Below, piece by piece: positions 51,652-60,160 of a DNA stretch of 64,000 bases. The number at the start of each line of letters is the position of its first letter. Position 1 is the stretch's first letter. Source of the DNA: Mucilaginibacter pallidiroseus (GTDB taxonomy: Bacteria > Bacteroidota > Bacteroidia > Sphingobacteriales > Sphingobacteriaceae); NCBI RefSeq assembly GCF_007846085.1, contig NZ_VOEJ01000003.1, forward strand, positions 124,001 to 188,000. Reading direction: 5' to 3'. Position numbers and translations under genes: made by a program. The notes under the pieces are model-generated. The model had not been told where the DNA came from. It did no database searches and was given only the letters and a program-made list of their open reading frames with translations.

Positions 51652-52458
51652 ATGCTGAAGAAAATATTTTTATGCCTCGGTTTGCTATTTTGTATAGCCG
51701 GGGCATTCGCTCAAAACTACCCTGAAAGGCCATCGCAAAGCCCTGTTGCAGACTTTACAGGCACGCTTACCGATAGCCAAAAGCAACAGCTTGATGCGCG
51801 TGTAAAGGCATTTGAGGATTCTACATCGAACCAGGTGGCGATTGTGCTTATCAAAACACTGGGCGATTACGAGATAATCGACTATGGCGTAGGCCTTATA
51901 CGCAAATGGGGCATTGGCCAAAAGGATAAAAACAACGGCGTACTGGTACTGATTGCTGTAGACGACCGCAAAATGTCTATACAAACCGGGTATGGACTTG
52001 AAGGTGCATTACCTGATATCACTACGCAGCAGATCATTCAAAACGATATGCGCCCCCGCTTTCGCGAAGGCGATTATTACGGCGGTATAGATGCCGCGCT
52101 GACCAACATCATAAAGGCTACCAAAGGCGAATATGTGGCTCCTAAAAAAGCCAAACGAAGCAGTGGAGACGGCGATGGCGGGCCGGGCGGATTTATCATC
52201 ATCATTGTTATTGTAATCATCATCTTTATCATCAGCAAAGGCGGTGGAGGCGGTGGTGGTAAACGCGTTATTGGCGGCCGTGGCGGCGCAAGCCCGTTCT
52301 GGTGGTTCCTGGCAGGCAATATGCTTGGCGGTAGCGGCCGTAGCAGTGGCAGCGACTGGGGTGGCGGCGGCAGCTGGGGCGGTGGTGGCGGCGGCAGCAG
52401 TTGGGGTGGCTTTGGTGGCGGCTCGAGCGGTGGCGGCGGTTCAAGCGGCAGCTGGTAA
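51652..52458 (+). CDS. TPM domain-containing membrane protein with Gly-rich tail (YgcG-like)
   Basis: 268 residues. Signal peptide MLKKIFLCLGLLFCIAGAFAQ; TPM domain about 30-165 (SPVADFTGTLTDSQKQQLDARVKAFEDSTSNQVAIVLI and GALPDITTQQIIQND); one transmembrane helix (FIIIIVIVIIIFIIS) about 180-195; then a long Gly/Ser-rich tail of over 60 residues. This is the YgcG layout. The third gene of the lemA-TPM-TPM unit. ATG at 51652 is chosen since a longer frame would overlap the previous gene. Confidence 0.9.
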   Translation: MLKKIFLCLGLLFCIAGAFAQNYPERPSQSPVADFTGTLTDSQKQQLDARVKAFEDSTSNQVAIVLIKTLGDYEIIDYGVGLIRKWGIGQKDKNNGVLVLIAVDDRKMSIQTGYGLEGALPDITTQQIIQNDMRPRFREGDYYGGIDAALTNIIKATKGEYVAPKKAKRSSGDGDGGPGGFIIIIVIVIIIFIISKGGGGGGGKRVIGGRGGASPFWWFLAGNMLGGSGRSSGSDWGGGGSWGGGGGGSSWGGFGGGSSGGGGSSGSW

Positions 52459-52485
52459 TCTTCTCATATCTATTCTTAAAACTTC

Positions 52486-53040
52486 ATGAGCGATCTTAAA
52501 TGGAAAGTTCTTTCCAGTCACTACATACATAAAGGTCCGTGGGCTACTCTGCGATCTGACGAGTGCGAGATGCCCGATGGCAAAATTGTACCGGATTATT
52601 ACGTACTCGAATACCCAAACTGGGCCAATGCGGTGGCCTTAACTCATGACAACAAAATCATTATGGTAAGCCAGTACAGGCATGCAGCAGGCATCGTTTC
52701 GCTGGAAATACCGGGTGGCGTTGTTGAAGCCGGGGAAGAACCGATAGAGGGGATGAAACGGGAGCTATTGGAAGAAACCGGTTATGCGTTTGATAGCGTC
52801 GAATTGATAAGCACCATTTATGCTAATCCATCTACCGCCAATAACAAAACTTTTTGTTACCTGGCACTCGGCGGCAAAAAAGTACAGGAGCAAAACCTTG
52901 ATGAGCACGAACAATTAATTGTGCATGAGTATAGCATAGCTGAGATAAAACAATTATTACTTGATAATAAAATACCGCAAGCTTTGCATTGCACGGGTTT
53001 GTTTTATGCGCTAATGAAATTAGGGGAGCTGAAGGGGTAA
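52486..53040 (+). CDS. NUDIX hydrolase (ADP-ribose pyrophosphatase-like)
   Basis: 184 residues. The Nudix box GGVVEAGEEPIEGMKRELLEETGYA fits GX5EX7REUXEEXGU. The N-terminal part (VLSSHYIHKGPWATLRSDEC) and the IYANPSTANNKTFCYLA region are similar to NudF-like enzymes hydrolysing nucleoside diphosphate sugars. Starts 27 bp after the TPM gene, and repeat family A copy 4 follows. Substrate unknown. Confidence 0.9.
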   Translation: MSDLKWKVLSSHYIHKGPWATLRSDECEMPDGKIVPDYYVLEYPNWANAVALTHDNKIIMVSQYRHAAGIVSLEIPGGVVEAGEEPIEGMKRELLEETGYAFDSVELISTIYANPSTANNKTFCYLALGGKKVQEQNLDEHEQLIVHEYSIAEIKQLLLDNKIPQALHCTGLFYALMKLGELKG

Positions 53041-53060
53041 AGAGTCAAGCTTATCAAACC

Positions 53061-53148
53061 GCGTCATTGCGAGGCACGAAGCAATCTCCCTAATAACAAG
53101 GTTGGCAAAATAACATTTTAAAGATTGCTTCGGACCTCGCAATAACGC
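53061..53148. repeat. dispersed palindromic repeat family A, copy 4
   Basis: GCGTCATTGCGAGGCACGAAGCAATCTC at the left end and GATTGCTTCGGACCTCGCAATAACGC at the right end are near-perfect inverted ends of about 28 bp. It sits between convergent genes. Confidence 0.85.
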
Positions 53149-53169
53149 CAGAGAGGCATCAAAGCCTTC

Positions 53170-53832
53170 TTATTTTACAAAAGCATACTGAATCAAATTG
53201 GCACCCATCCTAAGCGCTCTTAGTCGCGCTTCTTGGCTATCGCCGGCGTAGGTACCATAATCTTCCCACCCGTTCCCCAAATCACACTCGTAAGTGTAGA
53301 AACATACCAGGCGGCCTTGGTATACTAATCCAAAACCTTGCGGGCGCTTACCGTCATGCTCGTGCACTTTGGGTAATCCTGTAGGAAAGTTAAATTTTTG
53401 ATGGTAGACGGGGGAGTTTACCGGCTGCTCCACAAAATCAAGCTCAGGAAAAACCTTCTTCATTTGCGGCCTGATAAACTTGTCGAAACCATAATTATCG
53501 TCGATGTGCAAAAAGCCGCCGCCCGTGAGATACTTTCGCAGGTTTTTAGCTTCCTGGTCACTAAAGATTATGTTGCCGTGCCCAGTCATAAACACAAATG
53601 GATAATTAAATAACTCTTCACTCCCTACTTCTACAACATCTTCTTCGGGTTGAAAGTTGGTCTTAAGGTTAGCGTTGCAAAATTTGATGAGGTTGATAAG
53701 TGCGGTTCGGTCACCATACCAGTCGCCGCCACCATTGTATTTTAAGCGCGCAAGTTTGTAAGCGGGGACAGTAAAACTACTCGCCGCTAATAGTAAGCCC
53801 GCAACTGCAGCTATACAAGCCAAACGCATCAT
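53170..53832 (-). CDS. DUF4159 domain-containing secreted protein
   Basis: 220 residues. Signal peptide ends near VPAYK. The DUF4159 domain covers the rest, with GSEELFNYPFVFMTGHGNI, KYLTGGGFLHIDDNYGFDK and VYHQKFNFPTGLPKVHEHDG. The fold resembles a flavodoxin/class I glutamine-amidotransferase type, but no catalytic residues are known. It is 14 bp downstream of rsmE and shares its transcript. Function unknown. Confidence 0.88.
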   Translation of the reverse strand: MMRLACIAAVAGLLLAASSFTVPAYKLARLKYNGGGDWYGDRTALINLIKFCNANLKTNFQPEEDVVEVGSEELFNYPFVFMTGHGNIIFSDQEAKNLRKYLTGGGFLHIDDNYGFDKFIRPQMKKVFPELDFVEQPVNSPVYHQKFNFPTGLPKVHEHDGKRPQGFGLVYQGRLVCFYTYECDLGNGWEDYGTYAGDSQEARLRALRMGANLIQYAFVK

Positions 53833-53846
53833 AAAGGTAAATCTAC

Positions 53847-54554
53847 TTAACGGTTCAAAAAATTGGCCTCAAAACAGGCCTCCAAAGCGGCTGTTTCGGT
53901 ACGCAGACGGCTTTCGCCTAAAGTTATCGCTTTGTAGCCGCTTTGCAAAGCAGCATCCACTTCAGCCGGGCTAAAGTCACCTTCGGGGCCTATCAATATT
54001 AAATAACGGCCGTTTTTCTCAATAGATTGCGCAAGGCTTACTTTTTCATCTTCTATACAGTGAGCAATAAATTTTTGGCCATCAATGTTAGTTTTGATAA
54101 ATTGTGTAAAACTAACTGGCGCGTTAAGCACCGGATGGTATGCCTTAATAGATTGCTTGATAGCTGAAGTAATGATCTTATCTAACCGCTCAACCTTGGC
54201 CTCTTTACGTTCGGACCGTTGGGTAATGATTAGCGATATTTCATCGATACCAATCTCTGTAGCTTTTTCTAAAAACCACTCAATTCTGTCCAGGTTTTTG
54301 GTTGGCGCTATAGCGATATGTAGGTAGTGATTGCGTTTATTATAATCTGTAGTAACTGAGTTTATTTGTAAAATAGTGCGCTTAGGGTGCGCATCTTTTA
54401 TTTCGGCTTTGTACAAGCCACCCTTGCCATCAATCAGCGTTACTTCGCTGCCCACCTCAAGCCGTAACACGCGGATAGCATGTTTACTTTCTTCCTCGCT
54501 TAAAAAGTATTCGGAAACGTTAGGTGTAATATCGGGGGTATAGAAAAGCTGCAT
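53847..54554 (-). CDS. rsmE: 16S rRNA (uracil1498-N3)-methyltransferase
   Basis: 235 residues. SPOUT-fold enzyme methylating U1498 of 16S rRNA. N-terminal PUA-like domain (EESKHAIRVLRLEVGSEVTLIDGKG) and the SAM trefoil knot with LILIGPEGDFSPAEVD and ITLGESRLRTETAALEA. Length is normal. First gene of a two-gene unit with the DUF4159 gene. Confidence 0.95.
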   Translation of the reverse strand: MQLFYTPDITPNVSEYFLSEEESKHAIRVLRLEVGSEVTLIDGKGGLYKAEIKDAHPKRTILQINSVTTDYNKRNHYLHIAIAPTKNLDRIEWFLEKATEIGIDEISLIITQRSERKEAKVERLDKIITSAIKQSIKAYHPVLNAPVSFTQFIKTNIDGQKFIAHCIEDEKVSLAQSIEKNGRYLILIGPEGDFSPAEVDAALQSGYKAITLGESRLRTETAALEACFEANFLNR

Positions 54555-54644
54555 GTATAAATCCTTAAATTACAACTACCACCACATGGTACTTTAAGAG
54601 CTCTGTCTTGATACTTGATACTAACTACTTGATACTTCGAAATA

Positions 54645-55985
54645 CTAATGCAGGTCTACCGCGTCTTCTTCATTGATAAGCAATTCCAGCTTTACCGACT
54701 CGATGTACTGATCGGATTTCTTCAACACGGTAATGTTATAGCCGTTACTTTCCTTCTGCTCGCCAACGTCAGGTATCTTACCAAAAATGTCGCCTAACCA
54801 GCCCGATACGGTGTCATAATCGCCGTCTTCCGGTAAGTCATGCGGTAAGTGCTCGTTAACATCATATATTGGTGCAAGTGCATTTACTACAAATTCGCGT
54901 TCATTGATCTTTTCAACGATAGGCTTTTCCTCGTCGAACTCGTCCTGGATCTCGCCAACAAGTTCCTCTACTATATCTTCAAGGGTAACCATACCTGCAG
55001 TACCGCCAAACTCGTCAGATACGATGGCTATCTGGATACGTTTTTGCTGTAATTCGGCCATCAGATCATTGATCTTCTTGGTCTCAGGTATAAAGTATGG
55101 CTTACGGATGATGTCACGCAGTACAATATCTTCACCACGTGCAAGCAAAGGCAAAATATCCTTGGCATGTACAATACCAATAATTCTGTCAATCACCTCA
55201 TCATACACCGGCATACGCGAGTAACCCTCGTCTATCAGGATATTAAGCAATTCTTCTTTTGGAGTTTCTACCTCAATACCCGAAATTTTAGTACGCGGTA
55301 CCATGATGTTCTTGACAACACGCTCGTTAAAGTCGAATACATTTTGGATCAACTCATGCTCGTTTGAGTCGAGCGCGCCGGTTTCGCGTCCCTGCTCAAG
55401 CAGGTATTGCAGCTCTTCGGAACTATGGTGCGTTTCGCCGCCCTCTAATGCGGTAATGCCAAACAACTTTAAAATAAAATTGGCAAAACCGTTAAGCAGC
55501 CAAATGGCAGGCTTAAAAATTACAAAGAAAAACCTTAATGGCAACGATACTGCCAATGTAGTACGAACAGACTTTTGAATGGCAAGCGATTTTGGAGCTA
55601 ACTCACCAAACACGATATGAAGTACAGTAATTACCACGAATGACAATACGTGGCTGGCAGTGATGAAGCCCGGTGTAAGCTCGATATTCATGGCCATGAA
55701 GGCACGTAGTACAATGTTTGTAACTACACCCTCGCCCACAACACCAAGGCCCAGGGAGGCAATGGTTATACCCAGCTGCGTGGCAGCCAGGTAACCATCT
55801 AAATTATGCAGTATGCCACGGGCTATTTTGGCTACGCCGCTGCCCGATTTGGCTTTAATTTCTATCTGCGAACCGCGAACCCTTACCATTGCAAACTCTG
55901 CGGCTACAAAAAAACCGTTGAGCAGCACCAATAAAATGGTTGCTATTATATAAAAAGCGCTTATCTCGTAATGCCCGGGGTCCAT
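54645..55985 (-). CDS. CNNM/CorC-type hemolysin family protein (DUF21-CBS-CorC_HlyC)
   Basis: 446 residues. N-terminal DUF21 transmembrane domain (about 1-190, LNGFFVAAEFAMVRVRGSQI), a CBS pair (about 215-335, MVPRTKISGIEV and ILPLLARGEDIVLRDIIRKP) and a C-terminal CorC_HlyC domain (from about 350). Inner-membrane protein connected with Mg2+/Co2+ export or homeostasis in relatives; 'hemolysin' is a legacy name. Seven bases downstream of ppa, completing a dedA-ppa-CNNM unit. Confidence 0.92.
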   Translation of the reverse strand: MDPGHYEISAFYIIATILLVLLNGFFVAAEFAMVRVRGSQIEIKAKSGSGVAKIARGILHNLDGYLAATQLGITIASLGLGVVGEGVVTNIVLRAFMAMNIELTPGFITASHVLSFVVITVLHIVFGELAPKSLAIQKSVRTTLAVSLPLRFFFVIFKPAIWLLNGFANFILKLFGITALEGGETHHSSEELQYLLEQGRETGALDSNEHELIQNVFDFNERVVKNIMVPRTKISGIEVETPKEELLNILIDEGYSRMPVYDEVIDRIIGIVHAKDILPLLARGEDIVLRDIIRKPYFIPETKKINDLMAELQQKRIQIAIVSDEFGGTAGMVTLEDIVEELVGEIQDEFDEEKPIVEKINEREFVVNALAPIYDVNEHLPHDLPEDGDYDTVSGWLGDIFGKIPDVGEQKESNGYNITVLKKSDQYIESVKLELLINEEDAVDLH

Positions 55986-55992
55986 TCAAAAA

Positions 55993-56538
55993 TTATTTGT
56001 TATCGGGAAAAGTAGTCTTGTAAAGCTGGATGCTTTCTTCAATCACTTTATGAGCGTAACGTACACCTAACAAATGTTCGATTGTAACGTTTTTGCCTTC
56101 AAGCTTTTTATAGTCTTTAAAGAAGCGTACAATCTCTGTCATGGTATGCGGCGGCAACTCATTTAAATCATTGATGTAGTTTACAGACATATCGTTTTTA
56201 GCAACCGCAATGATTTTATCATCCTGCTCGCCGTTATCAACCATATGCATTACACCAACAACTTTAGCTTCGATGATAGACATCGGAAAAACGTCGATAG
56301 AGCATAAAACCAGGATATCTAACGGATCTTTATCATCGCAATACGTTTGCGGGATAAAGCCATAGTTTGCCGGGTACATCACCGATGAAAATAAAACCCT
56401 GTCCAATTTTAACAGGCCGGACTCTTTATCAATTTCGTATTTAGCTTTTGAGCCCTTAGGTATTTCTATGATCGCATGAACAACTTCAGGAACGTTATCG
56501 CCAGGTGATACCTGGTGCCAGGGGTGTTGAGTACTCAT
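55993..56538 (-). CDS. ppa: inorganic pyrophosphatase (family I)
   Basis: 181 residues. Hydrolyses PPi to two phosphates in the cytosol. The signature DDKDPLDIL (D-x2-D-P-x-D) is present, plus [17 protein letters not shown] and the [11 protein letters not shown] stretch of the active site. The gene lies between dedA and the CNNM gene with gaps of nine and seven bases. Confidence 0.95.
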   Translation of the reverse strand: MSTQHPWHQVSPGDNVPEVVHAIIEIPKGSKAKYEIDKESGLLKLDRVLFSSVMYPANYGFIPQTYCDDKDPLDILVLCSIDVFPMSIIEAKVVGVMHMVDNGEQDDKIIAVAKNDMSVNYINDLNELPPHTMTEIVRFFKDYKKLEGKNVTIEHLLGVRYAHKVIEESIQLYKTTFPDNK

Positions 56539-56547
56539 TTATTATTT

Positions 56548-57210
56548 TTATTCTTGTTTAGTGTTTTGTAGTTCGTCGGTATCATCAGCCTTACTCATGC
56601 GCCTGCGCACATAAGCAATAATTAACGGTATCGACGTAATTATAATAAGCCCCAATACGATGTACTGGAGATAATCTTTTAACTGCGGAAAGCGCCTGCC
56701 TAAAAAGTAACCTGCTAATGTTAACGTAGTTACCCATGCAACGCTGCCTACAATATTGTAAATAGTGAATTTTTTAATATCAACTTTTACAACTCCTGCA
56801 AATATAGGTGCAAATGTCCTAACTATTGGGAAAAATCTGCCTAAAATGAGTGCCATCCCGCCGTGCTTTGCATAAAACTCTTCGGCAACGGCTATATAAC
56901 GCTTTTTAAAGAAGAACGAATCGTTCCGTTTAAACAACATCGGCCCTGCACGGTAGCCAAACCAATACCCCGTAAAGTTGCCTAAAACGCCGGCGGCTAT
57001 TAGTGATAATATCAAAACGTGGATTGGAACATCAACCATGCCGGCGGCAGCTAATAAGCCCGCAAGGAAGAGCAGATAATCGCCCGGGAGGAAGAAACCG
57101 AAGAATAGCCCCGTTTCTGCAAATACAACTATCAGTAACAGGTAAAACCCGCCGCGTAAGATAGACTGCGCATCTGTTAAGTTTTGAAGGTATTCCCAAA
57201 AGGCTTCCAT
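56548..57210 (-). CDS. DedA family membrane protein
   Basis: 220 residues with about five hydrophobic segments. DedA/VTT features: FAETGLFFGFFLPGDYLLFLAG, GNFTGYWFGYRAG and GRFFPIVRTFAPIFAGV. Thought to be a lipid scramblase/flippase-type transporter needed for membrane homeostasis and proton motive force. First gene of the dedA-ppa-CNNM unit; its C-terminus is charged (RRRMSKADDTDELQ). Confidence 0.92.
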   Translation of the reverse strand: MEAFWEYLQNLTDAQSILRGGFYLLLIVVFAETGLFFGFFLPGDYLLFLAGLLAAAGMVDVPIHVLILSLIAAGVLGNFTGYWFGYRAGPMLFKRNDSFFFKKRYIAVAEEFYAKHGGMALILGRFFPIVRTFAPIFAGVVKVDIKKFTIYNIVGSVAWVTTLTLAGYFLGRRFPQLKDYLQYIVLGLIIITSIPLIIAYVRRRMSKADDTDELQNTKQE

Positions 57211-57266
57211 TAGACTATATCTGTAAAACTACAAATATTTAATGGATTTGCTTTAGCGACTTTATT

Positions 57267-58652
57267 TTAAATAAGTGCTGATATCAATGTTGGGTAAATA
57301 CCTATAACTATTGTTGCCAGAGCCGAAAAGCCGAATACCAGTTTGTAATATGCCGGTATAGCCACCTCTGCATCATCACCGCTACGAAAGTACATGGCGA
57401 TAATAACCCGGAAATAATAAAATATGCTGATGATAGCGTTAATAACGGCTATGATAACCAGCCATACCTTATACTGCGAAAGGGCACCTGTAAACATGTA
57501 AAACTTGCCGATAAAGCCGGCCGTTAACGGGATACCAGCTAATGATAGCATACTTACCGTAAGTACAAACGCAAGAAACGGATTATGCTTAGCCAAGCCG
57601 TTAAAGCCCTCAAAATTATCGGTACCAGAGTGCTGTCTTACCAATATCAATGAGCCAAAAGCTACAATTGAGGCAATTGAATAGGCCGTTGCATACACAA
57701 ATATTGAATTGGCGGATGCTGCGCCAATAGCCACAATGGCAAACATCAAATAGCCTGCGTGTGATATGCTCGAAAAAGCCATCATGCGTTTAAAGCTTTG
57801 CTGATAAAGCGCGGTAATGTTTCCGATAAACAAAGTAACGATGGTAATAACCAACAGCACCGGTGTCCAGAAATCAGCCATTAAAAGGAAGCAAGCCGAA
57901 AACAGGCGCAGGAATGCTGCAAAACCCGCTACCTTAACAACGGTAGACATGTAAGCAGTAATAAGCGAAGGAGCACCTTCATATACATCTGGCGTCCAGA
58001 AATGGAATGGAGCTGCACCTACTTTGAAGCACATACCCACAATTATGAGTAAGATACCTGTGTAAAAAAGCGGATCGATATTTTGGGGATTGCCCGCTAC
58101 ATAGGTACGGATGCCCTCCAAGTCGAACGAGCCGGATGAACCATAAATAAGCGCTATACCGAACAGTAAGAAACCAGTAGAAAAAGCACCCATCAGGAAA
58201 TACTTCAAAGCAGCCTCGTTTGATGCGAAGTCGTTTTTACGAATCCCTGCTAAAATATACAAGCTAACAGACATGATCTCGATACCGATAAACATCATGC
58301 TGAGGTTGTGATACGATACCATTACAATAATGCCCGCTAATGAAAACAATATAATAGCATAATATTCGGCAATGTGATTGCTTATCTTCTCGAAGTAGCC
58401 CTTCGATAAAAGTAATATCAATATGGTAGATACAATGCTGATGGCAGAGAATGCGATAGAAAAGTTATTGAAGAGCATCATGCCGCTGTACATAGGTGCA
58501 GCTTCATTTTTTTCAGTCCACTGCATAACAGCGGTACCCAATGCAACCAGCAGCCCCAACACGGTTACAGGCAACAAAGCTTTTTGAGCTTTATATAACC
58601 CCATGTACAAAAGCACCAGCGGTAAAACAGATATGATTATTAAAGTAGTCAT
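57267..58652 (-). CDS. nuoN: NADH-quinone oxidoreductase subunit N
   Basis: 461 residues, about 14 transmembrane helices of the antiporter-like Mrp/NuoL-M-N family. Conserved segments include FKVGAAPFHFWTPDVYEGAPS and MAFSSISHAGYLMFAI with the lysine- and glutamate-bearing helices for proton pumping. Membrane-arm subunit of complex I, last gene of the nuo operon in the window and 11 bp after nuoM. Confidence 0.95.
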   Translation of the reverse strand: MTTLIIISVLPLVLLYMGLYKAQKALLPVTVLGLLVALGTAVMQWTEKNEAAPMYSGMMLFNNFSIAFSAISIVSTILILLLSKGYFEKISNHIAEYYAIILFSLAGIIVMVSYHNLSMMFIGIEIMSVSLYILAGIRKNDFASNEAALKYFLMGAFSTGFLLFGIALIYGSSGSFDLEGIRTYVAGNPQNIDPLFYTGILLIIVGMCFKVGAAPFHFWTPDVYEGAPSLITAYMSTVVKVAGFAAFLRLFSACFLLMADFWTPVLLVITIVTLFIGNITALYQQSFKRMMAFSSISHAGYLMFAIVAIGAASANSIFVYATAYSIASIVAFGSLILVRQHSGTDNFEGFNGLAKHNPFLAFVLTVSMLSLAGIPLTAGFIGKFYMFTGALSQYKVWLVIIAVINAIISIFYYFRVIIAMYFRSGDDAEVAIPAYYKLVFGFSALATIVIGIYPTLISALI

Positions 58653-58663
58653 TCTTATAATTT

Positions 58664-60130
58664 CTAAAACCTGCCTGTATTGAATTTAGCCCCAACAGTA
58701 TTTACCAGGTTTGTAACTGCGGCTTCAGATATGTGTAACAATGGTTGCGGGTAAACGCCAATGACAATAATCAGCGCGCAAATAATACCCAATGCCAGTT
58801 TTTCTGATCCTTTTATATCGGCAAATACAGCTGTCAATTCGTTGCTTTCGCCCTGCATAACATTTTTGTACATGCGCAGCATGTAAACCGCACCAAAAAT
58901 AATGGTTAAGCCGGCAACGGCAGCAAACCAGATACCGTAATTGTACACACCTTTAAGCAATAGAAACTCGCCAACAAACCCGTTTGTAAGCGGTAGAGCT
59001 ACAGTGCCCAAAACCACTATTAAAAAGGCGATGGCAAATTTTGGAGCCACCTTGGCTATGCCACCCATGCTGGCAATTTCGCGCGTTTGTAAACGACGGC
59101 TTATAATATCCCAAATAAAGAACATACCCACCACATTGATACCATGACTTACCATCTGGATCATGGCGCCTTGTACACCCTGAATGTTCCAGGCAAATAT
59201 GCCCGCAGCAATAAGGCCAACGTGCGCTATGGACGAATAAGCAACTAAACGCTTACCGTCTTTTTGATTGAATGCAATAAGTGATGCGTAAACAATACCG
59301 ATCACTGATAGTATTATAGCTACACTTTGCCATTGTAAAAAGCCAAGCGGTGCATTAGGTATTAGCCAACGGATAACACCGTAGATACCCATTTTAAGCA
59401 TAATACCTGACAGCATCATTGTACCTGCCGAAGGTGCTTCGGTATAAGTATCGGGCTGCCATGTGTGGAAAGGGAACAAAGGCATTTTAATAGCAAATGC
59501 TATAAAGAAGGCCAGGAACACCCATGACTGCTGTGACGGATCGAGCGTTAAGTTATAAAACGCATGAATATCATAAACCTTGCCAGGCGTTTGCAGGTAA
59601 AGGTAAATGATACCCACCAACATAAATAGCGAGCCGGCAAACGTGTAAATAAAGAACTTTATATTAACCTTAATGCGGTTTTCGCCACCCCAAAGCGCGC
59701 AAATAAAGTAAATTGGAATAAGCGCTGCTTCCCAGCCAACATAAAATAAGAAACCGTCAAGCGCAGTAAACACAGTTAACAAACCAGCCTGCATAAATAA
59801 TATTAAAGCATAAAACGCTTTTGCATTGGTGTGCTCATGCTGATAAGTAGTAAGAATGATGAGTGGAACCAACACAGTGGTTAGTAAAACCATTACCATG
59901 CTGATGCCATCAATACCCGCGCTAAAGTATACACCGGCTACCGGTATCCATGGTACATCAATAACATACTGTGTTGATGCATTGGGCACAAAGCCGGCCA
60001 AAAAGTAAATAGCTAAAGCAAGCTCGGCAAGGCCGAAAAACATAGCAACATGCTTTGCGCTTTCGTTCTTAAACAACAGCACAATAAGCGCTGCAACTAC
60101 CGGTAAAAAAAGTAAAATGCTAACCGTCAT
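58664..60130 (-). CDS. nuoM: NADH-quinone oxidoreductase subunit M
   Basis: 488 residues with about 14 hydrophobic helices. The signatures FAIKMPLFPFHTWQPDTYTEAPSAG and RLVAYSSIAHVGLIAAGI mark the proton-pumping antiporter-like subunit of complex I. The gap to nuoL is 30 bp and to nuoN 11 bp, so all are in one transcript. Confidence 0.96.
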   Translation of the reverse strand: MTVSILLFLPVVAALIVLLFKNESAKHVAMFFGLAELALAIYFLAGFVPNASTQYVIDVPWIPVAGVYFSAGIDGISMVMVLLTTVLVPLIILTTYQHEHTNAKAFYALILFMQAGLLTVFTALDGFLFYVGWEAALIPIYFICALWGGENRIKVNIKFFIYTFAGSLFMLVGIIYLYLQTPGKVYDIHAFYNLTLDPSQQSWVFLAFFIAFAIKMPLFPFHTWQPDTYTEAPSAGTMMLSGIMLKMGIYGVIRWLIPNAPLGFLQWQSVAIILSVIGIVYASLIAFNQKDGKRLVAYSSIAHVGLIAAGIFAWNIQGVQGAMIQMVSHGINVVGMFFIWDIISRRLQTREIASMGGIAKVAPKFAIAFLIVVLGTVALPLTNGFVGEFLLLKGVYNYGIWFAAVAGLTIIFGAVYMLRMYKNVMQGESNELTAVFADIKGSEKLALGIICALIIVIGVYPQPLLHISEAAVTNLVNTVGAKFNTGRF

Positions 60131-60160
60131 TATATCTCGATAAAACGCTAAGTGCGCTTT

